Positions 33,915 to 43,928 are shown, numbered from the stretch's first letter. The stretch: 64,000 nt of DNA from Cupriavidus malaysiensis (GCF_001854325.1 NZ_CP017754.1:2666001-2730000); one strand, 5' to 3'. Notes: generated by a model from the letters alone, not told the origin. Program-made: numbers and translations.

Positions 33915-36900
33915 TCAGCCCTGCGCCGGCTCCGGTGCGGCGGCGCCCCCCGCCGGGCGCTGCCCGCGGGCGGTGGCGGACGCGTGCGTGCCCTCGTCTT
34001 CCGGGCGCCGCACGCGGAACCAGGCCGCGTACAGCGCCGGCAGGAACAGCAGCGTCAGCACCGTGGCCACGATCAGGCCGCCCATGATGGCCACCGCCAT
34101 CGGCCCCCAGAACACCGAGCGCGACAGCGGGATCATGGCCAGCACGGCCGCCGCCGCGGTCAGCACGATGGGCCGGCAGCGGCGCACCGCCGATTCGACG
34201 ATGGCGTTCCAGGCCGGCACGCCGGCGCGCCGGTCCTGCTCGATCTGGTCGACCAGGATCACCGAGTTGCGGATGATCATGCCCAGCAGCGCAGTGATGC
34301 CGAGCTGCGCCACGAAGCCCATCGGCGCGCGCAGCAGCAGCAGCGTGCCGGCGGCGCCGATCAGGCCGAGCGGGCCGGTCAGGAAGACCATCAGCGCGCG
34401 CGAGAAGCTGTGCATCTGCAACATCAGCAGGGTGAAGATCAGGAACAGGCACAGCGGCATCTGCGCCGCGATCGAGCCCACCGCCTTGCCGCTTTCCTCC
34501 TCGGCGCCGGCCACTTCGATGCGGTAGCCGGCCGGCAGCCCGGCGCGCAGCTTGTCCAGCCCGGGCTTGAGCTGGGCGGCCACGGTCGGGCCCTGGATGC
34601 CGTCGGCCACGTCGGCCTGCACGGTCACGCCGAAGTCGCGGTTCTCGCGCCACACCACGCCCGGCTCCGAGCGCAGCGTGATGCGGGCCAGCTGCGTGAG
34701 CGGCACCACGCGGCCGCTGGTGGTCGGCACCAGCGCATTGTTCAGGTCCGACATGGCATCGCGCTCGTCGCGCGCGGCACGCATGACGATGTCGATCAGC
34801 TTGTCGCCATCGCGGTACTGGCCCACCGTCACGCCGCTCAGCACCGTCTGCGTGGCCCGCGCGATGGCACCGGTGGTCACGCCGAGCGCACGCGCCTTGT
34901 CCTGGTCCACTTCCAGGCGCAGCATCTTGACGCTCTCGTTCCAGTTGTCGTTGACGCCGACGGTGTTGGGGTTGGCTTCCATCTGCGCGCGCACCTGATC
35001 CGCCAGGCGCCGCACCCCGGCCGCCTCCGGCCCGATCACGCGGAACTGCACCGGATAGGCCACCGGCGGGCCGTTCGGCAGCAGCTTGACGCGCCCGCGC
35101 AGCTGGGCGAAGTCGGTGGCCAGCAGGCGCTGCAGGCGCGCCCGCAGCGCCGCACGCTCGGCCAGGCTGGTCGGCATCACGATCAGCTGCGCCACATTGC
35201 TCTGCGGGAAGATCTGGTCCAGCGGCAGGTAGAAACGCGGCGTGCCGCTGCCGACGAAGGTCGTCACGCTCTCGATCTGCGCATCGCCGCGCAGCGCGCG
35301 CTCGAAGCGCTTGGCCTCGGCCTCGGTCTGGGCGAAGCTGGCGCCCTCTGGCAGCCACAGCTCCACCATCAGCTCGGGACGGCTGGAGTCGGGGAAGAAC
35401 TGGCGCTCGACGAACTGGAAGGCGTACAGGCCCAGCGCGAACAGCGCCAGCGTGACCGCGATGACCGATTTGCGCCAGGTCACGCACCAGTCGACCACGC
35501 GCCGGAAACGCTCGTACAGCGGGGTGTCGAAGACTTCATGCTCGCCGCCCGGCGCGCCGCCGCCGGCCGCCGCGGCCGGGCGCGTCTTCAGCAGCAGGTA
35601 GCCCAGGTAGGGCGTGAAGTACACCGCCGCCAGCCAGGACAGCACCAGCGCCAGCGCCGTCACCGCGAAGATGGCGAAGGTGTACTCGCCCACCGTCGAG
35701 CGGGCCAGCCCCACCGGCAGGAAGCCGGCCGCGGTGATCAGCGTGCCGGTCAGCATCGGCATCGCCGTGGAACTGTAGGCATAGGTGGCCGCGTCCATCT
35801 TGGACAGGCCCTGCTCCAGCTTGCGCACCATCATCTCGACCGCGATGATGGCATCGTCCACCAGCAGGCCCAGGGCCACGATCAGCGCGCCCAGCGAGAT
35901 CTTGTGCAGGCCGATGCCGAACATCGCCATGAAGAGGAAGGTCACCGCCAGCACCAGCGGGATGGTCAGCGCCACCACCAGGCCCGGGCGCGGGTCCAGC
36001 CGCAGCGGGCGCCGGTGCAGGCCCAGCGAGAGGAAGCTGACGCCCAGCACCACCACCACGGCCTCGATCAGCACGTGCACGAACTCGCCCACCGAGTGCT
36101 GCACCGCCTCGGGCTGGTCCTGCACCTGGTTGATCTCCACGCCCACCGGCAGCTGCGCGCGCAGCGTGTCCATGGTCTGGCGCAGGTCCTTGCCCAGGGC
36201 GATGATGTCGCCGCCCTTGGCCATCGAGATGCCCAGGCCGATCACCTCCTTGCCGTTGAAGCGCATCTTGCCCTGCGGCGGATCAACGTAGCCGCGGTAG
36301 ACGTGCGCGATGTCGCCCAGGCGGATATTGGCCACGCCGTCGGGACCGCGCAGCACCAGCTTCTCCAGGTCGGCCACGTTGCCGAACTGGCCGGACACGC
36401 GCACCTGCACGTTGTCGGTGGGCGTGACCAGCACGCCGCTGCCGTTCAGGTTGTTCTGCTGGCCGATCTGGTCGGCGATGGCATTGATGTCCAGGCCGAG
36501 CTGGGCCAGCCGCGTCTGGTTGAATTCGATATAGACCTTCTCGTCCTGCAGCCCCAGCAGCGATACCTTGGCCACGGACGGCACACGCAGCAGTTGCTGG
36601 CGCACCAGGTCGGCATACTCGCGCAGTTCCTTGTAGTTGAAGCCATCCGAGGACAGCGCGTAGATAGAGCCGTAGACGTCGCCGAACTCGTCGTTGAAGA
36701 AGGGGCCGCGCACCCCGGCCGGCAGCGTCGGGGCGATATCCCCCACCTTCTTGCGCACGGTGTACCAGATGCGCGCGGTATCGGCCGCCGGCGAGGTGTC
36801 CTTGAGCTGGAAGATGATGGTGGTTTCTCCGGGCTTGGAGAAGCTGCGGATCTTGTCCGCGTAGGGCACCTCCTGCAGCTGGCGCTCGATCTTGTCGGTC

Positions 36901-37103
36901 ACCTGCACGGCGATCTGCTCGGCCGTGGCGCCCGGCCAGTAGGCCTGCACCACCATCACGCGGAAGGTGAAGGGCGGATCCTCGTCCTGGCCCAGGCGGA
37001 AGAAGGCCAGCATGCCGGCGATCATCAGCACCACCAGCAGGTAGCGCGTCAGCGGCTGGTGCTCCAGCGCCCAGCGCGACAGGTTGAAGCGTGAATGTTC
37101 CAT
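33915..37103 (-). CDS. RND efflux pump inner-membrane permease
   Basis: The 1062-residue protein has the RND plan: a transmembrane helix at the N-terminus, two large periplasmic loops and two six-helix blocks. Motifs include QAYWPGATAEQIAVQVTDKIE, the helix 4 block LIVALGLLVDDAIIAVEMM with the proton-relay Asp pair, and a second-half LGITALLGMIIRNSVILVDQIEQD. The hydrophobic rather than metal-type sequence places it closer to TriC-like multidrug pumps than to CzcA. Its start is ten bases after the adaptor gene. No outer-membrane factor gene is present nearby. Confidence 0.92.
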   Translation of the reverse strand: MEHSRFNLSRWALEHQPLTRYLLVVLMIAGMLAFFRLGQDEDPPFTFRVMVVQAYWPGATAEQIAVQVTDKIERQLQEVPYADKIRSFSKPGETTIIFQLKDTSPAADTARIWYTVRKKVGDIAPTLPAGVRGPFFNDEFGDVYGSIYALSSDGFNYKELREYADLVRQQLLRVPSVAKVSLLGLQDEKVYIEFNQTRLAQLGLDINAIADQIGQQNNLNGSGVLVTPTDNVQVRVSGQFGNVADLEKLVLRGPDGVANIRLGDIAHVYRGYVDPPQGKMRFNGKEVIGLGISMAKGGDIIALGKDLRQTMDTLRAQLPVGVEINQVQDQPEAVQHSVGEFVHVLIEAVVVVLGVSFLSLGLHRRPLRLDPRPGLVVALTIPLVLAVTFLFMAMFGIGLHKISLGALIVALGLLVDDAIIAVEMMVRKLEQGLSKMDAATYAYSSTAMPMLTGTLITAAGFLPVGLARSTVGEYTFAIFAVTALALVLSWLAAVYFTPYLGYLLLKTRPAAAAGGGAPGGEHEVFDTPLYERFRRVVDWCVTWRKSVIAVTLALFALGLYAFQFVERQFFPDSSRPELMVELWLPEGASFAQTEAEAKRFERALRGDAQIESVTTFVGSGTPRFYLPLDQIFPQSNVAQLIVMPTSLAERAALRARLQRLLATDFAQLRGRVKLLPNGPPVAYPVQFRVIGPEAAGVRRLADQVRAQMEANPNTVGVNDNWNESVKMLRLEVDQDKARALGVTTGAIARATQTVLSGVTVGQYRDGDKLIDIVMRAARDERDAMSDLNNALVPTTSGRVVPLTQLARITLRSEPGVVWRENRDFGVTVQADVADGIQGPTVAAQLKPGLDKLRAGLPAGYRIEVAGAEEESGKAVGSIAAQMPLCLFLIFTLLMLQMHSFSRALMVFLTGPLGLIGAAGTLLLLRAPMGFVAQLGITALLGMIIRNSVILVDQIEQDRRAGVPAWNAIVESAVRRCRPIVLTAAAAVLAMIPLSRSVFWGPMAVAIMGGLIVATVLTLLFLPALYAAWFRVRRPEDEGTHASATARGQRPAGGAAAPEPAQG

Positions 37104-37113
37104 CGCCGGGCCC

Positions 37114-38391
37114 TCAGCCGCGCGCGCCGGCGGCGGCCGATGCCGGCGCTGCAGCGGGAGATACGGCGGGAGATACGGCAGGCGCCATGCCCTGCAGCGG
37201 CTTGACCATCTGCCCCGGCTTGAGCAGGTGCACGCCGGCCGTCACCACGCGCTGGCCGGCCGCCAGCCCGCGGCTCACCACCACGTCGTTACCCTCCGGC
37301 GCCCCCAGCACCACCGGCACCGGCCGCACCGTGCCGGTACCGGAGCCGTCGCGGCCGGGCTCGTAGATCCACACCTGGTCGCGCCCGCCGCTCTGGTACA
37401 GCGCCGTGAGCGGCACGCGGATCACCGGTGCCGGCCCGTCGCGCTCGAAGGTGACGACGGCGGTCATGCCCAGTTTCAGGTCCGCCGGGGCCGCCGGAAT
37501 GCTGACGCGTGTGGCATAGGTGCGGGTGACCGGATCGGCCGCGCCGGCGATCTCCCGCACCCGGCCGGCCATGACGCGGCCCGGTTCGGCCCAGGTTTGG
37601 ACGCTGACCTCGGTGATGCCGCGCAGCGCGTCCACCTGGTCTTCCGGCAGGCCGATCGCCACCTCCTTCTCGGCGGTCTGCGCCACGCGGATCACCGACT
37701 GTCCGGGGCTGACCACCTGCCCGACTTCGGCGTCGATGGCGGTGACCACGCCGTCGGCATCGGCATGCAGCACGCCGTAGCCGGTCTGGTTGGCCTGGTT
37801 GCGCAGGCTGGCCTGGGCCTGGCGCAGCTTGGACTCGGCGGCGTCCAGGGTGGCGCGGCGGCGGTGCTGCTCGGCCGCGCTGATAAAGCCCTTGGCGAAC
37901 AGCTCGTCGTAGCGCTTCATGTCGGACGCGGCCAGGTCGCGGTCGGTCTTGGCCGCATCGAACTGCGCGCGCGCGCCGGCCTCCGCCAGGCCGAGGTCGG
38001 TCACGTCCAGCCGTGCCAGCGGCTGGCCGCGATGCACGGTGGCGCCGGCGTCGACCAGGCGCGCCGCGATCTTGCCGGCCACGCGGAAGCCCAGGCGCGA
38101 CTCCACGCGCGGCCGCACCTCGCCGGAAAACGACAGCGCGGTGCTGCCCGCATCCGCGCGCACCTGCAGCAGCCGCACCGGGCGTACCACCTCGGCCGGC
38201 GCCGGTTGCTTGCCGCAGCCGGAAGCCAGCAAGGCCAGGCCGGACACGGCCAAGGCGAGCAGCCGGCCGGACACGCGCCGGCGCGGCCTGGCGCCGCCGG
38301 CAGGCGGACTTTCCTGCGACGCAACAGAAAAGGAAACGGGGCAAACCTCGACTTCGGCCGCGGCGTCCGGCCCGGGACAAGACACTGGCAT
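37114..38391 (-). CDS. RND efflux periplasmic adaptor (membrane fusion lipoprotein)
   Basis: The protein has a lipoprotein signal (LLALAVSGLALLASGC), then the adaptor's barrel-sandwich halves (SRLGFRVAGKIAARLVDAGATVHRGQPLARLDVTDL and VLHADADGVVTAIDAEVGQVVSPGQSVIRVA) separated by a helical hairpin, and a C-terminal strand domain. It would link the RND permease to an outer-membrane channel. The start at 38391 leaves about 40 residues before the signal peptide, so the true start may be internal (GTG before SGRLLALAV). Confidence 0.9.
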   Translation of the reverse strand: MPVSCPGPDAAAEVEVCPVSFSVASQESPPAGGARPRRRVSGRLLALAVSGLALLASGCGKQPAPAEVVRPVRLLQVRADAGSTALSFSGEVRPRVESRLGFRVAGKIAARLVDAGATVHRGQPLARLDVTDLGLAEAGARAQFDAAKTDRDLAASDMKRYDELFAKGFISAAEQHRRRATLDAAESKLRQAQASLRNQANQTGYGVLHADADGVVTAIDAEVGQVVSPGQSVIRVAQTAEKEVAIGLPEDQVDALRGITEVSVQTWAEPGRVMAGRVREIAGAADPVTRTYATRVSIPAAPADLKLGMTAVVTFERDGPAPVIRVPLTALYQSGGRDQVWIYEPGRDGSGTGTVRPVPVVLGAPEGNDVVVSRGLAAGQRVVTAGVHLLKPGQMVKPLQGMAPAVSPAVSPAAAPASAAAGARG

Positions 38392-38767
38392 GGGTGAGCT
38401 TCAGATCCGAGACGGGCCACGAGCGGGCCCGGTTGGCCGCGGCGCCGGCCGCGGTGGGCAGGACCGCCGGGGAGGCCGGTCCGCATAACTAACTTTGCGG
38501 TCAGTAATATAGCGAGCCGTGCCGGGTGCGTCAAACGACAGGCAGCGCCGGCAACGGGTGCCGGCAGCCACACCCGCCCCGAGCGCGGGCCGGCCGGGGG
38601 CCGCCTGCGCGCTCCGGGCAAGGTGGCGGCGGTGCTACAATCCGGCCCGTTTCCCTATCCCGGGCGGCGGACGCGACGGCCGCCATGTGCCGGCGCCGTC
38701 TCTCGACGCACGCGCTGACGCCCCCGCCGCCGCGCGCCCGCCCCCACACCACCCACACGAGCCTGGC
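38392..38767. other. Gap between RND operon and hpnD
   Basis: These 376 bases hold the promoter region of the efflux operon (see the operator at 38488-38505) and the upstream region of hpnD. Frames here are Arg/Pro-rich and not supported. Confidence 0.5.
38488..38505. promoter_or_regulatory. Operator candidate for the RND operon
   Basis: The near-palindrome actaac-tttgcg-gtcagt (one mismatch between arms) lies about 100 bases before the adaptor gene, in the only AT-rich stretch of the gap. The arms resemble TetR/AcrR-type sites that control RND pumps. No regulator gene is adjacent. Confidence 0.45.
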
Positions 38768-39604
38768 GTGACGCCCGACCAGTATTGCCAAGACAAGGCC
38801 GCCCAGAGCGGCTCCAGTTTCTATTACAGCTTCCTGTTCCTGCCGGCCGAGCGCCGGCGCGCCATCACCGCGCTCTACGCCTGGTGCCGCGAGGTCGATG
38901 ACGTGGTCGACGACCCCCAGGACGCCGGCGTGGCGCACCAGCGGCTGGACTGGTGGCGCGCCGAACTGGCGCGCCTGTTCGACGGCAAGCCCAGCCATCC
39001 CGTCACGCAGGCTTTGCAGCCCCACCTGACGGCCTGCGGCCTGCAGGCGGGCGAGCTGGGCGAGGTGCTGGACGGCATGGAGATGGACCTCACGCAGTCA
39101 CGCTATCTCGACGAGATCGGCCTCACGCGCTATTGCCACTGCGTGGCCGGCGTGGTCGGCGTGATGAGCGCGCGCATCTTCGGCTACACCGATGCCCGCA
39201 CGCTCGAGTTCGCCGAAAAACTCGGCCAGTCGCTGCAGCTGGTCAATATCCTGCGCGACGTGGGCGAGGATGCCCGGCGCGGCCGCATCTACCTGCCGGT
39301 CAACACGCTGCAGCGCTTCGAGGTGCCGGCCTCCGAGGTCCTCAAGGGCGTCTACTCGGAGCGCTTCACCGCGCTGATGCAGTACCACGCCGGCCGTGCC
39401 CGCGCGCTGTACCGCGAAGCGCTCGAGCTGCTGCCGCGCGCCGACCGCCGCGCCCAGCGCGCCGGCCTGGTGATGGGGGCGATCTACCACACGCTGCTCG
39501 ATGAAATCGAGGCCAGCGGCTTCCAGGTGCTGCACCAGCGCATCGGCCTGACGCCGCTGCGCAAGCTCTGGATCGCCTGGAAGACCTGGCTGGCCAACCG
39601 CTGA
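38768..39604 (+). CDS. hpnD: Presqualene diphosphate synthase HpnD
   Basis: Starting at GTG 38768, the 278-residue protein is the size of trans-prenyl synthases of the squalene/phytoene family. Both Asp-rich motifs are present: REVDDVVDD (Asp44-Asp49) and NILRDVGEDARRGRIYLP. LYAWCREVDD and the C-terminal MGAIYHTLLDEIEASGFQV are typical of HpnD, which condenses two farnesyl diphosphates to presqualene diphosphate for hopanoids. hpnC and hpnE are not adjacent here. The frame runs further upstream but is Pro/Arg-rich there. Confidence 0.88.
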   Translation: MTPDQYCQDKAAQSGSSFYYSFLFLPAERRRAITALYAWCREVDDVVDDPQDAGVAHQRLDWWRAELARLFDGKPSHPVTQALQPHLTACGLQAGELGEVLDGMEMDLTQSRYLDEIGLTRYCHCVAGVVGVMSARIFGYTDARTLEFAEKLGQSLQLVNILRDVGEDARRGRIYLPVNTLQRFEVPASEVLKGVYSERFTALMQYHAGRARALYREALELLPRADRRAQRAGLVMGAIYHTLLDEIEASGFQVLHQRIGLTPLRKLWIAWKTWLANR

Positions 39605-39825
39605 GCCGGCGCCGGGCCCCGACACCGGGCCACCGCCGGCCGGCGCACGCGCCGGAATCTCCCCACGCTGGCACCAAGCACTGGCAAAATGGCCGTTTGC
39701 GCCACAGCGCCGCGGCACCACGATGGCCCCGGCGGCGCTGGCGGCCCGGGCAGCCTGCCCTGGCCGTCACCGTGCCGCCCCGGTCCTGCCCCGCGAAGTC
39801 CACCCCCGAAGTTCCCGACACCGCC

Positions 39826-41109
39826 ATGCCAGCCTCCCCGACCGCATCCCTGCCCTCCCTGGGCCAGGCCATCCTCGACCGCGCCGACCAGCTCGCCCGC
39901 CATTCCGACATGGAGGGCGGCCTCACCTGCGCCTACCTGACGCCCGCCCACCGCGCCGCCCAGGCCCTGCTGGCCGAGTGGATGGCGGCCGCCGGCATGG
40001 ACGTGCGCGTCGACGCCATCGGCAACGTGATCGGCCGCTATGCGGCGGCGGCCGAGGCCGGCCCCGGCGCGCGCGTGCTGATGACCGGCTCGCACTTCGA
40101 CACGGTCCGCAACGGCGGCCGCTACGACGGCCGCCTGGGCATCCTGCTGCCGATCGCGGTGGTCGACGCGCTGCATCGCGCCGGCATCCGCCTGCCCTAC
40201 CATTTCGAGGTGGTGGCCTTCGCCGAAGAGGAAGGCCTGCGTTTCAAGACGAGTTTCCTGGCCAGCAGCGTGCTGGCCGGCCGCTTCGACCCGGCCCTGC
40301 TGGAGCGCCGCGACACTGCCGGCATCTCGCTGGGCGAAGCGCTGGCGGGCTCGGGCCTGCCCGGCGGCGGCGCTGCCGCCGCGCTGGCGGCCGCGGCCGT
40401 CGATCCGGCCAGCCTGCTGGGCTTCATCGAGGTGCACATCGAGCAAGGGCCGGTGCTGCTGCACCACGGCCTGCCACTCGGCGTGGTGACCCAGATCGCC
40501 GGCAGCAGCCGCTTCCAGGTGCGCGTCGGCGGCACCGCCAGCCACGCCGGCACCACGCCGATGAACCTGCGCGCCGATGCGGCGGCGGCCGCCGCCGAGA
40601 TGGTGCTGCTGGTGGAAGCGCGCTGCGGCGAGGTAGCGTCCCTGGTCGGCACGGTGGGGCAGCTGGAGGTGCCGAACGGTTCGAGCAATGTGATTCCCGG
40701 CGCCTGCCATTTCTCGATGGACATCCGCGCCGGCGAGGACGGCATCCGCGAGGCGGCCATCGCCGACATCCTGGCCGGCATCGAGCGCATCGCCGCGCGG
40801 CGCGGCGTCAGCGCCCAGGTGGAGCGCGTCACCCCCGTCAACAACGCCCCCTGCGCCCGCTGGCTGATGGACCAGTTCGCCACCGTGCTGGCCAAGCGCG
40901 GCCTGCAGGCCTTCGAGCTGCCGTCGGGCGCCGGGCACGACGCCATGATGATGCAGCGCATCACCGACATCGCCATGTTGTTCGTGCGCTGCGGCAACGG
41001 CGGCATCAGCCACAATCCGCTGGAGACCATCACGGCCGAGGACGCCCAGCTCGCGGCCGAAGTACTGGTGGACTTCCTGCGCCACTTCCAGCCGCGCCAG
41101 GACGCCTGA
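39826..41109 (+). CDS. M20 Zn-dependent hydrolase, allantoate amidohydrolase-like
   Basis: The 427-residue enzyme belongs to the same AllC/hydantoinase-carbamoylase group as the product at 18058-19305. Metal and catalytic motifs are MTGSHFDTVRNGGRYDGRLG, AFAEEEGLRF, EVHIEQGPVLL, GAGHDAMMM and GISHNPLE. The substrate-binding domain has GTASHAGTTPMNLR. Likely activity is removal of a carbamoyl or ureido group from allantoate or an N-carbamoyl amino acid. ATG 39826 is chosen because upstream residues are low-complexity. No purine-catabolic genes sit beside it. Confidence 0.88.
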   Translation: MPASPTASLPSLGQAILDRADQLARHSDMEGGLTCAYLTPAHRAAQALLAEWMAAAGMDVRVDAIGNVIGRYAAAAEAGPGARVLMTGSHFDTVRNGGRYDGRLGILLPIAVVDALHRAGIRLPYHFEVVAFAEEEGLRFKTSFLASSVLAGRFDPALLERRDTAGISLGEALAGSGLPGGGAAAALAAAAVDPASLLGFIEVHIEQGPVLLHHGLPLGVVTQIAGSSRFQVRVGGTASHAGTTPMNLRADAAAAAAEMVLLVEARCGEVASLVGTVGQLEVPNGSSNVIPGACHFSMDIRAGEDGIREAAIADILAGIERIAARRGVSAQVERVTPVNNAPCARWLMDQFATVLAKRGLQAFELPSGAGHDAMMMQRITDIAMLFVRCGNGGISHNPLETITAEDAQLAAEVLVDFLRHFQPRQDA

Positions 41110-41176
41110 GGCGCGCGGGCGCGAGCCCGGCGAGGCCGCGCCCGATGCGGCGCGACCCGATGCGGCGGCGCGGCGC

Positions 41177-41524
41177 TCAGGCGCCGCCGTACATTTCCCG
41201 GCCGAGGTCGTAGAGGTTCTGCCGCAAGCGGCGGCGTTCGTCAGGAGAGAGCCGCTCACCACGGTCGCCGCGGGCGCCGCGTTCACTGCGTTCGCCGTTG
41301 TCGCGCTCGAAGCGCCGCCGCTCCCGCTCGGGCGGGCGCCGGCCCTCGTGCTTGCGCAGCCGTTCGGCACGAGCGTCGCCGCCATGCAGCAAGCGGCTGA
41401 TGCCGGCGGACTGGGCCTGGGCGCCGGGGCAGGCGAACAGTGCCGTCATGGCCAGCGCGAAGCACAAGCGTGCGCCGGCCGCGCGACGCAAGGCAAGCCA
41501 GGGCCGATTGCGGTTCACTTTCAT
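41177..41524 (-). CDS. Exported highly charged protein, 115 aa
   Basis: Starting at 41524, a signal peptide (RLCFALAMTALFACPGAQAQ) precedes a mature Arg/Glu-rich chain (GRRPPERERRRFERDNGE, then ERLSPDERRRLRQNLYDLGREMY). The final segment resembles the helix-turn of Spy/CpxP-like or DUF3106-like periplasmic proteins, but similarity is weak. It is divergent from ompR, with which it may share regulation. Confidence 0.65.
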   Translation of the reverse strand: MKVNRNRPWLALRRAAGARLCFALAMTALFACPGAQAQSAGISRLLHGGDARAERLRKHEGRRPPERERRRFERDNGERSERGARGDRGERLSPDERRRLRQNLYDLGREMYGGA

Positions 41525-41718
41525 CGATAATGGCGGTTTTGGCTTGGCATAATGGCGGCATCCATGCCGCCGCAAGCCGGGAATCCGGCCTCCCCTGGCG
41601 CACCGTGCGGGCTGGAATCCGCGTACCGGCGCGCCAACGCGCCATGGGCGCGGGAGCGGTATGCGCAGCAGTGTAAGGGTGGCACCCCTGCGCGCTGCCA
41701 TACGTCGGGGTAAAGTAT

Positions 41719-41733
41719 GTAACGTTTTGTTAA
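41719..41733. promoter_or_regulatory. Possible OmpR-type binding site
   Basis: gtaacgttttgttaa lies about 40 bases before ompR and resembles OmpR-family boxes of the GTnACnnnnGTTAC kind. Autoregulation of ompR-envZ, or control of the divergent exported protein, is possible. Confidence 0.35.
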
Positions 41734-41772
41734 GCCATTTTGAGCGAAAGCGAGAGTCGCTAAGATACCGCC

Positions 41773-42495
41773 ATGGAAAATACCAGCCACAAGATTCTTG
41801 TCGTGGACGATGATCCGCGTCTGCGCGACCTGCTGCGCCGCTATCTGGGCGAGCAGGGCTTCACGGTGCTGGTGGCGGAGAACGCCACCGCCATGAACAA
41901 GCTCTGGCTGCGCGAACGCTTCGACCTGCTGGTGCTCGACCTGATGATGCCCGGCGAAGACGGCCTGTCGATCTGCCGCCGGCTGCGCGGTGCCAACGAC
42001 CAGACGCCCATCATCATGCTGACCGCCAAGGGCGAGGATGTCGACCGCATCGTCGGCCTCGAAATGGGCGCCGACGACTACCTGCCCAAGCCGTTCAACC
42101 CGCGCGAGCTGATCGCGCGCATCCACGCCGTGCTGCGCCGCAAGGGCCCGGCCGAAGTCCCGGGCGCGCCGTCCGAGACGCCGGAAACCTTCGCCTTCGG
42201 CGACTTTGTCCTCAACCTGGCCACCCGTACGCTGACCAAGAACGACGAGGAAATCACCCTCACCACCGGCGAGTTCTCGGTACTGAAGGTGTTCGCCCGC
42301 CATCCGCGCCAGCCGCTGTCACGCGAGAAGCTGATGGAAATGGCGCGCGGCCGCGAGTACGAGGTGTTCGATCGCAGCCTGGACGTGCAGATCTCGCGCC
42401 TGCGCAAGCTGATCGAACCGGACCCGGGCAACCCGCGCTTCATCCAGACGGTCTGGGGCCTCGGCTACGTCTTCATCCCCGACGGCGTCAAGTGA
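41773..42495 (+). CDS. ompR: OmpR-family response regulator
   Basis: The receiver domain (residues 7-120) has the acidic pocket VDDD, phospho-acceptor Asp56 in LVLDLMMPGEDG, Thr in MLTAKG and Lys in LPKPFNP. The C-terminal winged helix (about 135-238) ends REYEVFDRSLDVQISRLRKLIEPDPGNPRFIQTVWGLGYVFI, typical of OmpR. It is followed by the cognate sensor kinase 84 bases downstream. Confidence 0.93.
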   Translation: MENTSHKILVVDDDPRLRDLLRRYLGEQGFTVLVAENATAMNKLWLRERFDLLVLDLMMPGEDGLSICRRLRGANDQTPIIMLTAKGEDVDRIVGLEMGADDYLPKPFNPRELIARIHAVLRRKGPAEVPGAPSETPETFAFGDFVLNLATRTLTKNDEEITLTTGEFSVLKVFARHPRQPLSREKLMEMARGREYEVFDRSLDVQISRLRKLIEPDPGNPRFIQTVWGLGYVFIPDGVK

Positions 42496-42578
42496 TCCGG
42501 CCCGGCGTACCCAGGTACGCCGGCGACCGGCCCGCTTCGCGCTGACCAACAACCGCTTCCCTTCCGGCCCCTTCCATC

Positions 42579-43928
42579 GTGGCGACTGCCCTCAGCCGCA
42601 CGGCCACGCGCTTCTTCGGTTCGCTGTTCTGGCGGACCTTCATGCTGATCGCCCTGCTGCTGGCACTGTCGCTGGTCATCTGGTTCCAGAGCTACCGCCT
42701 GTTCGAGCGCGCCCCGCGCGCCCAGCAGGTGGCGATGCAGGTGGTCAGCGTGGTCAAGCTGACGCGCGCGGCCCTGCTCTACTCCGACCCCGCGCGCCGG
42801 CGCTTCCTGCTGCTCGACCTGGTGCAGAACGAAGGCATCAAGGTCTACCCGCGCGAGAAAGAAGACGACTTCAAGGTCCCGAACGCCAATCCCTTCCTGA
42901 CCCAGCTGGTGCAGCAGGAGATCCGCAACCGGCTGGGCGAGGACACCGTCATCGCCACCACGGTCAACGACATCCCGGGCATCTGGGTCAGCTTCGAGAT
43001 CGAGGGGGATGATTACTGGGTGGCGATCAGCCCGGAACGCTTCGAGCGCGTGTCGGGCGTGCAGTGGCTGTGGTGGAGCGTGGCCGCGCTGCTGCTGTCG
43101 ATCTTCGGCGCGGCCTTCATCACCGCGCGCGTCAACTACCCGCTCAAGCGCCTGGCCAACGCCGCGCGCGCCATCGGCGCCGGCGGCGACCCGCCGCCGC
43201 TGCCCGAGCACGGCGCCAGCGAAGTGGCGCAGGCCAACCACAGCTTCAACCAGATGGTGCGTGACCTGCGCCAGCTCGACGACGACCGCGCGGTGATGCT
43301 GGCCGGCATCTCGCACGACCTGCGCACCCCGCTGACGCGGCTGCGGCTCGAGACCGAGCTGTCGCCGGCCGACGAAGCCACGCGCGACGCGATGATCGCC
43401 GACATCGAGCAGATGGACGCCATCATCGGCCAGTTCCTCAACTATGCGCGCCCGCCCCAGGAAAGCGCCGAGCCGGTCGACCTGTCGGCGCTGGTGCAGG
43501 AAGCGGTGGGCGTCTATGCCGCGCACGACGACGTGCGCGTGCGCGTGCGGGCCAGCGAGCCGGTGATGGCCGTGGCCAGCCGCATGGAGATCCAGCGCAT
43601 CCTCGACAACCTGGTGGAGAATGCGCGCCGCTACGGCAAGGACGAGGACAGCGGCATGGCCGAGGTGGAGATCAGCACCCACGTGCAGGACAAGGAAGCC
43701 GTGCTGACAGTGGCCGACCACGGCGGCGGCGTGCCCGAGTCGCAGCTCACCCTGCTCACGCGGCCCTTCTACCGCCTCGACAGCGCGCGCAGCGAAGCCA
43801 AGGGCACGGGGCTGGGGATGTCCATCGTCAACCGCATCCTGCAGCGCAGCGGCGGCCGCCTGCTGCTCGCCAACCGCCCGCCGCCCGCCACCGGGCTGGT
43901 AGTCAGCGCCTGTTTCCGGCGCGCCTGA
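42579..43928 (+). CDS. envZ: EnvZ-like sensor histidine kinase
   Basis: GTG start. The 449-residue protein has two membrane helices (about 20-40 and 155-175) flanking a short periplasmic domain, then HAMP, dimerisation domain with His246 (GISHDLRTPLTRLRLE) and ATPase domain (DNLVENARRYG, VADHGGGVP and AKGTGLGMSIV). It phosphorylates the adjacent OmpR-like regulator. Osmolarity sensing is the family role; the stimulus here is not known. Confidence 0.92.
   Translation: MATALSRTATRFFGSLFWRTFMLIALLLALSLVIWFQSYRLFERAPRAQQVAMQVVSVVKLTRAALLYSDPARRRFLLLDLVQNEGIKVYPREKEDDFKVPNANPFLTQLVQQEIRNRLGEDTVIATTVNDIPGIWVSFEIEGDDYWVAISPERFERVSGVQWLWWSVAALLLSIFGAAFITARVNYPLKRLANAARAIGAGGDPPPLPEHGASEVAQANHSFNQMVRDLRQLDDDRAVMLAGISHDLRTPLTRLRLETELSPADEATRDAMIADIEQMDAIIGQFLNYARPPQESAEPVDLSALVQEAVGVYAAHDDVRVRVRASEPVMAVASRMEIQRILDNLVENARRYGKDEDSGMAEVEISTHVQDKEAVLTVADHGGGVPESQLTLLTRPFYRLDSARSEAKGTGLGMSIVNRILQRSGGRLLLANRPPPATGLVVSACFRRA

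Noticed and set aside
33888..37094. 1068-codon forward frame
   Set aside because: It is the antisense shadow of the RND permease, with HRQ-rich translation and no domains.
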